From NCBI GenBank assembly GCA_041432705.1, contig JAPWAE010000001.1, positions 124,001 to 188,000 on the forward strand: 64,000 nt of DNA, given 5' to 3'. A model generated the notes under the pieces. That model saw only the letters and a list, made by a program, of their open reading frames with translations, was not told where the DNA came from and made no database searches. The number at the start of each line of letters is the position of its first letter. Positions within the stretch are counted from its first letter, which is position 1. The stretch is from Pauljensenia sp018375675 (GTDB lineage Bacteria; Actinomycetota; Actinomycetes; Actinomycetales; Actinomycetaceae). The translations under genes were made by a program, and so were the position numbers. Shown here one piece after another: positions 44,179-53,159 of the stretch.

Positions 44179-45374
44179 AGCCGAGACGAGCGCGTCGAAA
44201 GAGTAGGCGCGCGTGGGGAGTTTCGGCTGCCGCTCTCGTCATCGCCGCTGGTGTCACCGCGCTCCCAACCACTCCAGCCCAGGCAGACAACACGATCACC
44301 GCGGCGGACCAGGCATACTTCGCGTACTACCACTTGGATCAGGCCAGGGCAAAGGGGTATACCGGTAAGGGGGTAACCATTGCCATCGTTGATGGGGAGG
44401 TAGATACTACTGCGCCAGAGCTGAGGGAATCGGATATTCACAACAAATCAACGTGTGAAGTTACATCTTCCGCATCTTCCAAGAGCCATGGCACTGCAGT
44501 TGCTTCGATCTTGGTGTCATCCGTCTATGGAGTGGCTCCCGAGAGTTCTCTTCTGACTTATCAGATACCCGCCCCTAGCAGGGGAGATTCTGCATCTCCT
44601 TCCTGTGCTGAAACTCAGAATGGCCTGTCTAAAGTTAGTGTCCCGTGGCTCCTCAACCAAGCGATGAACGACGGTGCGCAAATCGTGAATTTTTCTGCTT
44701 CCAGCTCGCTTCAGGGCGACGAACTGAAATGGACTGTCGCGAGGGCATTAACCAAGGGCGTGATCATTACAGCTGCTGCCGGAAATGAAGCAACGGATGA
44801 AAACTCATCGTCGCTGTCCCAGTGGTCCGGAGTCGTTGGTGTTAGCGCGATTGGTGTCGATGGTAACCGTCAAGACTATTCGTCCTGGGGGCAGGGAGTA
44901 GCAACGACAGCAGTTGGCGGTCCGGTCAAAACGCATGACTTTGCGACGAATCAGATCGTTGAGACGTCCGGTACATCATTCTCGTCTCCCATCGTCGCCG
45001 GTGTCCTCGCGCTCGCCCGCCAGAAGTGGCCGAATGCGACTTCCAACCAGCTGCTCCAGCTCCTCGTCAAGACGGGCCTCAACCCCGACCACACCTGGAA
45101 TCAGTACACCGGATACGGCGGTATCGATCCGGGGGCAATGCTCAATACAGATCCCACGACGCTGCCCGACGTGAACCCGCTGGCAGATAAAGGGAATGGA
45201 TCCAGCCCGACAGCCGACGAAGTCCAGCAGTATGCGGACGGGGTCGTCAGCCCCCTGCAGATCGTCAACGACAACTCGTATGCCTACAGAGGCTTTGATG
45301 AATCCTTGATCACCGATCCGATGGTTACGGTTCCCACGCACCTGGGAACCAGCCCCCGCTACCACGTGAAATAG
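44157..45374 (+). CDS. Secreted S8 (subtilisin-like) serine protease
   Basis: A 405-aa exported protease. A basic N-terminus (KPRRARRKSRRAW) and hydrophobic stretch to ALPTTPAQA form a signal peptide of about 43 residues. The triad is Asp in AIVDGEVD, His in KSHGTAVASI and Ser in GTSFSSPIVAG, with the oxyanion Asn in AAAGNE. It resembles the mycosin branch but has no C-terminal membrane helix and no type VII genes nearby. AAAGGA lies 6 nt upstream of the ATG. Bases ~44340-45000 are visibly less GC-rich than all neighbours, which suggests recent acquisition or different selection. Confidence 0.9.
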   Translation: MGPAPMVKPRRARRKSRRAWGVSAAALVIAAGVTALPTTPAQADNTITAADQAYFAYYHLDQARAKGYTGKGVTIAIVDGEVDTTAPELRESDIHNKSTCEVTSSASSKSHGTAVASILVSSVYGVAPESSLLTYQIPAPSRGDSASPSCAETQNGLSKVSVPWLLNQAMNDGAQIVNFSASSSLQGDELKWTVARALTKGVIITAAAGNEATDENSSSLSQWSGVVGVSAIGVDGNRQDYSSWGQGVATTAVGGPVKTHDFATNQIVETSGTSFSSPIVAGVLALARQKWPNATSNQLLQLLVKTGLNPDHTWNQYTGYGGIDPGAMLNTDPTTLPDVNPLADKGNGSSPTADEVQQYADGVVSPLQIVNDNSYAYRGFDESLITDPMVTVPTHLGTSPRYHVK

Positions 45375-45393
45375 GTGCCACAGAGAAGCTGAT

Positions 45394-45439
45394 ATGACGG
45401 TGGGGTGGCCGGGATAATTCCCGGCCACCCCACCGTCAT
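45394..45439. terminator. Very strong bidirectional terminator
   Basis: A perfect 21-bp stem (45394-45414 with 45419-45439) closes on the 4-nt loop TAAT. It lies between the convergent S8 protease and parC genes. Confidence 0.92.
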
Positions 45440-45453
45440 GACTAGGGGGCGCG

Positions 45454-47931
45454 TCAGCCGATCGATGCGATCGCGAAGGTGATTGGAACACCCGAGCCGT
45501 CGCGGCGCTCGTCCTCTGCGGGCAGCTCAACGGGCGAACCGTCCGCGGACGCGGCGCGTGCCGGCTTCGTGCCGACCCACGCGATATCGAGTCGATCCTC
45601 GCCGCGCAGGAAGCGCTGGCAGCGCACACCCTGACCGCCTCTGCCCTTGGATGGGTAGCACTCGAAAGGCGTCACCTTCACCGTCGTCTGGCCCGTACCC
45701 GGCAGCGCACCCAGCGCCGCCGCCACCGTCACGACGACCGCATCGATGGGAGCCTCGACCACCCAGAAGCCCAAGGCCTCGGCCCCGGGGTTCAGCTTCA
45801 TGCCGGCCATGCCGCCGGCCGTACGACCCTGCGGGCGAACCTTCGCGGCGGGGGTGCGCAGCAGCTGCGCGTCCGACGAAATAAACACCAGGTCCGCCTC
45901 GTCCGAGCACCGATCAAAGCCCACCAGACGGTCGCCATCCTCCAGGGCGATGACCTCCCACTCGTCGCGCTGTAGCACGTCCGGTCGCAGGCGCTTGACC
46001 GTGCCGCGAGCCGTGCCCATCGCGACCACGTCGGCGCCCTCGGGATCGAGCAGACCCACGGCGGGAACGTCCGTGTGCAGCAGCAGCGACGACGGCATCG
46101 CGCCGGCGAGCGACAAGCCCGTCTCAAAGCGGGGGAGCGCCGGCAAGTCCACGACGTCGATTCGGTGGGCGACGCCGTCCTCCGTCACCACGGCCACCTG
46201 CGATCGGGCCGTCGACGGCAGCTGCACGCGCCAGCCGTCTGACGCCGCGCGTGGACCGGGCTCCAGGGGATCCCCGCCCTCGACACGGGCGAGCGCGCCC
46301 GAGGAGGATAGAACAACGACGCACGGGTCGTCTGGGATCTGCAGGTCCAGGCCCTTACCGGAACGCGACACCGACGGCAGGACCGCCAGTGCGGCATCGT
46401 CGGCGGCCGCGGCCGCCGCGCCCACGGGCGTGCCCGTCGAGGCCAGCAGCAGCGTGCGACGCGGCGTGCCCAGGCGATCCGAGACCTCGCGCAGCTCCTT
46501 CTTCACGAGCGCGCGCAGCAGCTCCGGATCCTCCAGGATCTCGCGCAGCGATGCGATCTTCGCCAGCAGTTCGTCGCGCTCGGTCTCCAGCTCGATGCGC
46601 GAGAACTTCGTGAGGCGGCGCAGGCGCAGCTCCAGAATGTAGTTGGCCTGGGCCTCGGACAGGTCGAACGCCGTCATGAGGCGCTCGCGCGCGATCTCCG
46701 CGTCGTCGGAGGAACGAATAATCGCGATGACGTCGTCGATGTCCAAGATCGCGATGAGTAGGCCTTCGACCAGGTGCAGGCGATCCTCGCACTTCTTCAG
46801 GCGGAAGCGGCTACGACGCGTCGTGACGTCCAGGCGGTGATCCAGGAAGACCTGCAGCATCTCCTTGAGGCCCAGGGTGCGCGGCTGGCCGCCCACGAGC
46901 GCCACGGCATTGATCGAGAAGGAATCCTCCAGCGGCGTGCGCTGGTAGAGCTGCTGGAGCACGGCCTCGGGGTTGAATCCGTTCTTCACCTCGATCACCA
47001 GGCGCAGGCCGTGGATACGGTCAGTGAGGTTCTGGACCGAGGAAATGCCCTTGAGGCGTCCCGCGTTCGCGTTTTCCTTGATCTTTTCGATGACCTTTTC
47101 GGGACCCACCATGTAGGGCAGCTGCGTGACGATGATGCCCATCTTGCGGGCGGTCACGCGCTCGATCTGGACCTTCGCGCGGGTCTTGAACGCGCCTCGG
47201 CCGGTCTCGTAGGCCTCCTTGATGCCCTCGAGACCCACGATGACGCCGCCCTCGGGCAGGTCGGGGCCGGGGATGTAACGCATGAGGTCGGCGACGGACG
47301 CCGACGGGTTATCCAGCAGGTGGATGGCACCCGCGATCGTCTCCGACAGGTTGTGCGGAGCGATATTCGTCGCCATGCCAACTGCAATGCCCGAGGCCCC
47401 GTTGACCAGCAGCTGCGGGAACGCGGCCGGCAGGACGTCCGGCTGCATGAACTGATTGTCGTAGTTGGGGACGAAGTCGACCGTGTCCTCGTCCAGGCCC
47501 GTCACCAGGTCCAGCGCGGCCGGCGCCATGCGCGCCTCGGTGTAACGCGCGGCGGCTGGGCCATCGTCCAGAGAGCCGAAGTTACCGTGACCATCAACGA
47601 GGGGGACGCGCAGGTTGAAGGGCTGCGCGAGGCGCACCAGGGCCTCGTAAATCGCGGAATCGCCGTGCGGGTGGAGCTTACCCATGACCTCGCCGACGAC
47701 ACGCTGGGACTTCACGTGTCCCTTGTCGGGGCGCAGCCCCATCTGATCCATCTGGAACAGGATGCGGCGCTGTACGGGCTTGAGGCCGTCGCGCGCGTCG
47801 GGAAGCGCGCGAGCGTAGATCACCGAGACGGCATACTCCAGGAAGGACCCACGCATCTCATCGGACACGTCGATCTCTGTGATGTTCTCGTCCTTCTCAG
47901 GGATGTCGACGACCTGGTCCTTCTTAGCCAT
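45454..47931 (-). CDS. parC: DNA topoisomerase IV subunit A
   Basis: DNA-breaking subunit of the type IIA topoisomerase that partners ParE. It is 825 aa, with catalytic Tyr130 in AARYTEARM. The quinolone-determining region is HPHGDSAIYEALVRLAQ with Ser92 and Glu96, a fluoroquinolone-sensitive pattern. The C-terminal pinwheel domain is divergent and lacks a clear GyrA box (QRRGGKG), which supports ParC over GyrA. The ATG at 47931 directly follows a 17-bp palindrome and has no Shine-Dalgarno. It is unlinked to parE (9 kb away). Confidence 0.92.
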   Translation of the reverse strand: MAKKDQVVDIPEKDENITEIDVSDEMRGSFLEYAVSVIYARALPDARDGLKPVQRRILFQMDQMGLRPDKGHVKSQRVVGEVMGKLHPHGDSAIYEALVRLAQPFNLRVPLVDGHGNFGSLDDGPAAARYTEARMAPAALDLVTGLDEDTVDFVPNYDNQFMQPDVLPAAFPQLLVNGASGIAVGMATNIAPHNLSETIAGAIHLLDNPSASVADLMRYIPGPDLPEGGVIVGLEGIKEAYETGRGAFKTRAKVQIERVTARKMGIIVTQLPYMVGPEKVIEKIKENANAGRLKGISSVQNLTDRIHGLRLVIEVKNGFNPEAVLQQLYQRTPLEDSFSINAVALVGGQPRTLGLKEMLQVFLDHRLDVTTRRSRFRLKKCEDRLHLVEGLLIAILDIDDVIAIIRSSDDAEIARERLMTAFDLSEAQANYILELRLRRLTKFSRIELETERDELLAKIASLREILEDPELLRALVKKELREVSDRLGTPRRTLLLASTGTPVGAAAAAADDAALAVLPSVSRSGKGLDLQIPDDPCVVVLSSSGALARVEGGDPLEPGPRAASDGWRVQLPSTARSQVAVVTEDGVAHRIDVVDLPALPRFETGLSLAGAMPSSLLLHTDVPAVGLLDPEGADVVAMGTARGTVKRLRPDVLQRDEWEVIALEDGDRLVGFDRCSDEADLVFISSDAQLLRTPAAKVRPQGRTAGGMAGMKLNPGAEALGFWVVEAPIDAVVVTVAAALGALPGTGQTTVKVTPFECYPSKGRGGQGVRCQRFLRGEDRLDIAWVGTKPARAASADGSPVELPAEDERRDGSGVPITFAIASIG

Positions 47932-47932
47932 A

Positions 47933-47949
47933 CGCGCAATTATTGCGCG
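47933..47949. promoter_or_regulatory. 17-bp palindrome at the parC start
   Basis: CGCGCAATTATTGCGCG has 8-bp perfect arms around one T and ends 1 nt before the parC ATG. On the minus strand it contains AATAAT 7 nt before the ATG, compatible with a -10 and a leaderless mRNA. Protein binding here would block parC transcription. Confidence 0.5.
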
Positions 47950-47998
47950 GCTTGGCGCTCATTTCGACTGGCGCGCCGCTTCGGGGCACAATTGGGGC

Positions 47999-48535
47999 AT
48001 GGACACATGGACCCGTATCGAACGTGGGGGCTTCTACCCCAAGGCCGTGCAGCGTGCGCTGCGCCGCGCTCTGGGCGCCGCGGAGCCGCTCGCGACGCTG
48101 TGCCAGGTGGATACGGGTTTCGACCGCGGATCGGTATTCCGGCACCTGACGGTCGCCTCGCTGACGGACCGCGCCATCGTCCAGCTGCACGTCGATGAGA
48201 TGGACGGCGGCTCTGCGACGATCGCGACGGCCGTGCATCGCGTGGGCGACATCGCCGGGTACTCCACGATGGAGGTCTACACGGACCCCGAGAACGCGAG
48301 CGGCCTGTCCGAGATGACGATCGCGCTGGACCTGAAGGGTGCGCGCCGCCTCGAGCTCGAACCCGCCCGATGTGACGACCCGAATTGCATGGCCGACCAC
48401 GGCCTGACGGGCACGTCCTTCCCCGACGACATGACCTTCCGTATCTCCGCGGCCGCCGACGGGCAGGACGCTCTCGACGAGGCAGTGGTCTTCGTCGATC
48501 ACCTCGCTTACCTGATGGGAACGCGCAGTGAGTGA
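47999..48535 (+). CDS. DUF5998 family protein
   Basis: A 178-aa conserved actinobacterial protein of unknown function. It begins MDTWTRIERGGFYPKAVQRALRRAL and has a conserved RCDDPNCMADHG segment with two cysteines. Mixed alpha/beta content, no signal peptide. The ATG has no Shine-Dalgarno; a CACAAT hexamer 6 nt upstream may be its -10, giving a leaderless mRNA. It is divergent from parC by 67 bp and overlaps the next gene by 8 bp. Confidence 0.82.
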   Translation: MDTWTRIERGGFYPKAVQRALRRALGAAEPLATLCQVDTGFDRGSVFRHLTVASLTDRAIVQLHVDEMDGGSATIATAVHRVGDIAGYSTMEVYTDPENASGLSEMTIALDLKGARRLELEPARCDDPNCMADHGLTGTSFPDDMTFRISAAADGQDALDEAVVFVDHLAYLMGTRSE

Positions 48536-49676
48536 GCGGGAGCTGACGCTGGACCTGCCAGGGGCCGACCTGCCCGGCGCGGGGGATCCGGTCATCACGG
48601 ACGTCATCGCGGGCGCCCTCGCGTCGATCGACTCCGCGCTGCCCGGCGCCTCATCGCAGGCGGCCGGCGCCCTCGGGATCGAGGCCGGGGCTGAGCAGCT
48701 GCTCCTCATTCTCGTGGACGGGCTTGGGTACGAGCTGATCCAGGACCACCTGGGGCACACGCCGACGCTGCGCCGCGTGCGAGACGATATTCGCTCGATT
48801 CACACGGTCGTCCCCTCGACGACGGCCGCGGCCATCACGGCTTTCGGAACAGGTGCGCGCCCCGGCGCCACCAACATGGTGGGCTTCTCCGTTGCCTACG
48901 GCGGCGGCGTCATGAACCTGCTGGCCATGGAGGGTGGGCCGGCGCCCACCGAGTGGCAGCCCACGCCCACCTACTTCGAGCGCTTGGCCGCAGCAGATGT
49001 GTCCTCGGCCGTCATCTCGCCCGCACGCTTTGCTGGTTCCGGACTGACGGGCGCGGCGCTGCGGGGAGCGCGCCACGTTCCCGCAGAGTCGCTCAGCGAT
49101 CGCGTGAGCGCCGCCCTGCGCGAGCTGCGAGCCGGCACACCCGTCGTCTACCTCTACTGGTCCGACATCGACCACGCCGGCCACAGCTCCGGCGTCGGAT
49201 CGGACGCGTGGATCGGCTGCCTCGAAGAGTTCGATGCGGGGCTTTCTGCGCTGCTGCGCGGCCTGCCCGCGGGCGTGCGAACCGTCATGACCGCGGACCA
49301 CGGCATGATCAACGTGGAGCACTCCGCCCTCGTGGACGTGGCCGCGACACCCGCTCTGCGCGAGGGCGTGCGCATCGTCGCCGGTGAGACGCGAGCCGTG
49401 CACGTGCACGCACAGGAGGGCCGCGCTGCCGACGTGGAGGCGCGCTGGCGCGACACCCTGGGCGAGCGCGCGTGGATCCTCTCGCGCGACCAGATGAGCG
49501 CGCTTATCGGCCCCGGAGACGGCGCCTCGATCATCGGCGACCTGCTGGTTCTCGCCCGCGGGAACGGCGGCATCGTGGATTCTCGGACCCAGAGCGCCTC
49601 GGCGATCGCGATGCCGGGCGTCCACGGCTCGCTCACCTCGACGGAGATGCGCATCCCCGTCATCGTCCTGTCGTAA
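48528..49676 (+). CDS. Alkaline phosphatase superfamily nucleotide pyrophosphatase/phosphodiesterase
   Basis: A 382-aa metal-dependent hydrolase. The first metal Asp is in LILVDGLGYEL, and the nucleophile Thr is in VPSTTAAAITAFGTG. Later metal ligands are SDIDHAGHSSG and TADHGMINV. This is the phosphodiesterase I/nucleotide pyrophosphatase pattern. There is no signal peptide, so the protein is probably cytoplasmic. The GTG start overlaps the DUF5998 gene by 8 bp. The substrate is unknown. Confidence 0.88.
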   Translation: MSERELTLDLPGADLPGAGDPVITDVIAGALASIDSALPGASSQAAGALGIEAGAEQLLLILVDGLGYELIQDHLGHTPTLRRVRDDIRSIHTVVPSTTAAAITAFGTGARPGATNMVGFSVAYGGGVMNLLAMEGGPAPTEWQPTPTYFERLAAADVSSAVISPARFAGSGLTGAALRGARHVPAESLSDRVSAALRELRAGTPVVYLYWSDIDHAGHSSGVGSDAWIGCLEEFDAGLSALLRGLPAGVRTVMTADHGMINVEHSALVDVAATPALREGVRIVAGETRAVHVHAQEGRAADVEARWRDTLGERAWILSRDQMSALIGPGDGASIIGDLLVLARGNGGIVDSRTQSASAIAMPGVHGSLTSTEMRIPVIVLS

Positions 49677-49698
49677 GACGACTACGGGACATACACGA

Positions 49699-49735
49699 AG
49701 CGGCCGCTCATTAACGGGCGGCCGCTCGGTGTTTT
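49699..49735 (+). terminator. Intrinsic terminator
   Basis: A stem AGCGGCCGC (49699-49707) / GCGGCCGCT (49718-49726) with a 10-nt loop is followed by CGGTGTTTT. It lies between the convergent phosphodiesterase and sepH genes. Confidence 0.82.
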
Positions 49736-49741
49736 CTCGGG

Positions 49742-50995
49742 TTATGACTTCGAGCCGAAGAGAATCTCGTCCCAGCTGGGGACCGACCGACGGGTCTTCT
49801 TCGAGGAAGCGCGCGCCATCCTCGAACCCGTCACTCCCTGAGCGGGAACGGACCCGGTCGCGCTCTCCTCGGCCTCGGCAGGAGCGGAGTCGGTGGAATC
49901 GGACGGCGACACGGCCTTCATGGGGATCGCGGGGGTCGCCTGCTCCTCGGCCTTCGGCTCCTCGTCGCCCTTGTCCTCACCGGAGGACGCGGGGGTGTCG
50001 GACAGCCACGGGAGCACGCCCGACGAGGCAGGGGCCTCGGTCTTGGGGGAGCGGGACGCCACCGGGATGGCGCCCGTCAGCGTCGGACGGGCAGACGGGA
50101 TCTGACCGGTCGCGGGGAACAACGTGTCCTCGGCGGGTTCGGACGGCGCCTCCGCCTTGGTGCGGGCCGACGCAAGCGAATAGATGCGCGCGGAAATCGG
50201 GCCCGTCGACGTATCGGGCTCCGTCGTGGGAGCCTCCTCCTCGCCGGCGATGGCAGCCAGGTATTCGGCCTCCTCGTCGACCTCATCGTCCAGGTCCAGG
50301 TCAATCTGCTGGCGCTTACCGCGCACGGCGTTGAGTTGGTCGATGATGGCCTCGCGGTTACGCAGGTCCTCAGCTCCGGGGTCAACGACAGGAGCGGGGG
50401 CAGTGCGCGGCATGGGAGTGAAGATCGAAGCCGTTGGGGAAGCGGAAACCTGCTCAGTCAGCCACTGAGCCTCCTGATCGATCGCCTCGAGTGAGCCGGA
50501 GTTCGACAGGTGCCAGTGGGCAGCGTGCTCGGCCGCACCCTGCACGAAGGTCACGATGATCTGCCAGGGCTCCCCGGCCTCGCGCATCGCGGTCCACTCC
50601 AGAGACGACGGGTCGACGCCGCGCGCCGCCAGCCGATCCAGAACGAGGTCGCCCATCGTGGGGCCGCCGTCGCCAATACGAACGGCGCGGGCGCGCGTCA
50701 GCGCATAATCCTTCTCTGCCTGCACGGGAGCCTCAAAACGTTCGACCGCACTGACCTCCATGCCATGCTGGGAAGCGATCTCTGCCGGGGTTGCGCCAGC
50801 GCGCAGGAGAGCCTGAATATCGCGAGGGGCGAGGGTGGGACGAGCGGGCGCCAGCTCCACTCGCGGACGATCACGGCGCGTCGCGCCGCGGAGCTCATCG
50901 GAGATCAACACCGAATAGCGTTCACCCTGGGCATCGGTGAGCACCAGGGACTCGCCATCGGCGCTGGTCCCGAGCAATTCGAGCTCAATCATCAC
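49742..50995 (-). CDS. sepH: Septation protein SepH
   Basis: A 417-aa actinobacterial cell-division protein that promotes FtsZ assembly. The N-terminal DUF3071 domain (residues ~1-175) contains the helix-turn-helix-like region LAPRDIQALLRAGATPAEIASQHGM. The C-terminal half is acidic and Pro/Ala/Ser-rich. It ends in a conserved tail (RRSVPSWDEILFGSKS). ATG 50995 or 50992 could start. It is divergent from the DUF4193 gene, the usual actinobacterial arrangement. Confidence 0.92.
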   Translation of the reverse strand: MMIELELLGTSADGESLVLTDAQGERYSVLISDELRGATRRDRPRVELAPARPTLAPRDIQALLRAGATPAEIASQHGMEVSAVERFEAPVQAEKDYALTRARAVRIGDGGPTMGDLVLDRLAARGVDPSSLEWTAMREAGEPWQIIVTFVQGAAEHAAHWHLSNSGSLEAIDQEAQWLTEQVSASPTASIFTPMPRTAPAPVVDPGAEDLRNREAIIDQLNAVRGKRQQIDLDLDDEVDEEAEYLAAIAGEEEAPTTEPDTSTGPISARIYSLASARTKAEAPSEPAEDTLFPATGQIPSARPTLTGAIPVASRSPKTEAPASSGVLPWLSDTPASSGEDKGDEEPKAEEQATPAIPMKAVSPSDSTDSAPAEAEESATGSVPAQGVTGSRMARASSKKTRRSVPSWDEILFGSKS

Positions 50996-51158
50996 TTCCT
51001 CCTCAAACGTCTAGGTCGAATCGTCTCAAATAATGCTCAGAATGTCGCGTAGCTGGGCGCGTGTCACACATACGATGGCACATTACTCTCACAAGTGTTA
51101 TCCTCCCTGCGCATAGACCACTCGCGCAAACCGGCTCGAGAGGCGAAAGGGGAGAACC

Positions 51159-51461
51159 ATGGCAACCGATTACGATGCGCCGCGCAAGAACGAAGACGAG
51201 GTCGCAGAGGACTCGATCGAGGAGCTGAAGTCCCGTCGCAACGACGCCGGCTCCGCTGAGATCGAAGAAGACGAAAACGAAGCGGCTGAGAATTTCGAGC
51301 TTCCGGGCGCGGACCTGTCAAAGGAGGAACTGACGGTCCACGTCGTTCCCCGCCAGGAAGACGAATTCACCTGCTCGCAGTGCTTCCTCGTGCACCACGC
51401 GTCGCAGCTCGACCACGTGGACGCCAACGGCGCCCCCGTGTGCACCGAGTGCGCGATGTGA
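51159..51461 (+). CDS. DUF4193 family zinc-ribbon-like protein
   Basis: A 100-aa small protein. An acidic N-terminal half is followed by ELTVHVVPRQEDEFTCSQCFLVHHASQLD and CTECAM, giving two CxxC pairs that probably bind zinc. It is conserved across actinobacteria next to sepH; its role is unknown. GAAAGGGGAG lies upstream of the ATG. It probably heads the run of genes through DUF3159. Confidence 0.9.
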   Translation: MATDYDAPRKNEDEVAEDSIEELKSRRNDAGSAEIEEDENEAAENFELPGADLSKEELTVHVVPRQEDEFTCSQCFLVHHASQLDHVDANGAPVCTECAM

Positions 51462-51470
51462 GGTAGGACG

Positions 51471-52103
51471 ATGTTCGGACGCAAGAAGAAGACTGTCGAA
51501 GAAGAGATCGAAGAGGTCGAGGCCCTGCCTCGCCTGAGCGATGAAGACGCTGCGATTTGGAGCGAGCCCGGCCCTCGTAACTACGAGGAGGTCGACACCA
51601 CCGACGGCTACGTCGACATGGGGTCCATCCTGTTCCCCGCGGTTCAGGGCATGCAGCTGCGCACCCAGGTCGCAGACGACGGCACGACCGTCCTGCAGAT
51701 CCTCGTCGTGCTCGGTAGCTCCGGCATCCAAATGAGCGTCGCAGCCGCACCCCGCTCCGGCGGCGTGTGGGAGGAGCTGCGCGAAGAGATCCGCAAGGGC
51801 TTCGAAGATCAGGGTGCCAAGGTCGCCGACTACCCGACGCGTTACGGCAACGAGCTGCTCGTCGATATGCCGATGCAGATGCCCGACGGACGCTCCGCGA
51901 CCTCGCGCATGCGCATCATCGGTCGTGAAGGCGACCGCTGGTTCGCGCGCATCGATATCCTCGGCCCGGCCGCTGCCACCGCGGAAGCCGGCGCCGACAT
52001 CGAGAAGGTCATCGACCGCATCGTCGTGCGTCGCGACGACCACCCGCGTACACGCCTGGAACTGTTGCCCGTGCACCTGCCCGCGGGTGCTCAGGAGGCC
52101 TGA
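51471..52103 (+). CDS. DUF3710 domain-containing protein
   Basis: A 210-aa conserved actinobacterial protein. The charged N-terminus (MFGRKKKTVEEEIEEVE) is followed by the DUF3710 core (GSILFPAVQGMQLRTQV ... IQMSVAAAPRSGGVWEELREEI). No signal peptide or membrane helix. In most relatives dut and a DUF3093 gene separate it from DUF4193; here only 9 bp do. Confidence 0.9.
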   Translation: MFGRKKKTVEEEIEEVEALPRLSDEDAAIWSEPGPRNYEEVDTTDGYVDMGSILFPAVQGMQLRTQVADDGTTVLQILVVLGSSGIQMSVAAAPRSGGVWEELREEIRKGFEDQGAKVADYPTRYGNELLVDMPMQMPDGRSATSRMRIIGREGDRWFARIDILGPAAATAEAGADIEKVIDRIVVRRDDHPRTRLELLPVHLPAGAQEA

Positions 52104-52104
52104 C

Positions 52105-52485
52105 ATGGCCTCGTGGTTCGCTAAGGTCGGCGCCGCGCTCGGCCTCGACAAGGACACGCGTTCCCTGGACGCCGCCCTCGACGAGGACTCGGCGCGCGCC
52201 GCCCGCGGCGTCACGCCGATTCGCGACGTGGCCGACCGCTCTCACGCACTCGTGTTCGGCACGCTGCTGGGCATGACGTATCCGCCCGAGGAGGGCGCTC
52301 AGCGCGTCCTCGTCGCGACCCTCTACGACGGCACCGACACGCTCGAACTGCGCTGGCCCGGACGATCCTCCATCCCCGGACTCAGCGTCGGCCAGCGCCT
52401 TGAGGTCGAAGGCACCGTCGGCCGCGTGGGCGATCGCCTCGTCATCATCAACCCGCTGTACCGCGTGATCGCGGGGGAGGGCTGA
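52105..52485 (+). CDS. OB-fold nucleic acid-binding domain protein
   Basis: A 126-aa protein beginning MASWFAKVGAALGLDKDT. The core HALVFGTLLGMTYPP ... LVATLYDGTDTLELRWPGRSSIPGLSVGQRLEVEGTV is the RecG-wedge-like OB fold. An AGGAGG site lies inside the end of the DUF3710 gene, 1 bp upstream. The stop overlaps the DUF3159 start by 1 nt (TGATG). The nucleic acid ligand is not known. Confidence 0.88.
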   Translation: MASWFAKVGAALGLDKDTRSLDAALDEDSARAARGVTPIRDVADRSHALVFGTLLGMTYPPEEGAQRVLVATLYDGTDTLELRWPGRSSIPGLSVGQRLEVEGTVGRVGDRLVIINPLYRVIAGEG

Positions 52486-53159
52486 TGCCGACTCCTCGCT
52501 GGATGGATCAGGCCACCTCTGAGGAATTCTCCTGGTCACAAGCCCTCGGCGGCACACGCGGTGTCATCGAAGCCACCGCGCCCGGACTCCTCTTCGTCGT
52601 CGTTTTTGTGGCCACGCGCGCCCTCGTGCCGACGCTCATCGCGGCCTCGGCCGTCGCGGTGATCGCTTGCGTGATCCGCCTTGTTCAACGCCAGGGGATG
52701 CAGCAGGCTCTCTCCGGCCTGTTTGGAGTCGCCATCGGCGTCATCTTCGCGGCGGCGACCGGGCGGGGAGAAAACTACTTCGTCTGGGGCATCGCCACGA
52801 ACGTGGCCATGGCGCTTGCTTTCGCTTTGTCCGTCCTATTCGGGAGAAGCCTCGTCGCCCAGTTCTACGGCCCGCTGACCGGCCTGGCGAAAGGCTGGCA
52901 GTCCGACCCCGCCTACGCGTCCCTGCGCCGCAGCTGCGCCGCGATCACGTGGATGTGGGCGGGAATCTTCGCGCTGCGCATCGCCGTGCAGGCGCCCCTC
53001 TGGATCGCCGGCCAGGTCGCTGCTCTCGGCGTTGCCAAGCTGGCCCTCGGGCTCCCACTCTTCGCGCTGGGAGCCTGGGCCACCTGGTGGAAGCTGAAGG
53101 ATTACTCCTCGCTGTCCTCGTCGTCGGACTCCTCCGAGACAGGGGATGCGACCAGCTGA
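52485..53159 (+). CDS. DUF3159 family membrane protein
   Basis: A 224-aa integral membrane protein with about five helices. It begins with the conserved FSWSQALGGTRGVIEATAPGLLFVV. A mycobacterial counterpart sits next to the trkA genes, as here. The C-terminal Ser/Asp-rich end (SSSSDSSETGDATS) overlaps the 3' end of the convergent trkA gene by 58 bp. Function unknown; the linkage suggests ion or envelope homeostasis. Confidence 0.88.
   Translation: MPTPRWMDQATSEEFSWSQALGGTRGVIEATAPGLLFVVVFVATRALVPTLIAASAVAVIACVIRLVQRQGMQQALSGLFGVAIGVIFAAATGRGENYFVWGIATNVAMALAFALSVLFGRSLVAQFYGPLTGLAKGWQSDPAYASLRRSCAAITWMWAGIFALRIAVQAPLWIAGQVAALGVAKLALGLPLFALGAWATWWKLKDYSSLSSSSDSSETGDATS

Noticed and set aside
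51318..52214. 298-codon minus-strand frame over DUF4193 and DUF3710
   Set aside because: It covers conserved plus-strand genes and has no domain.
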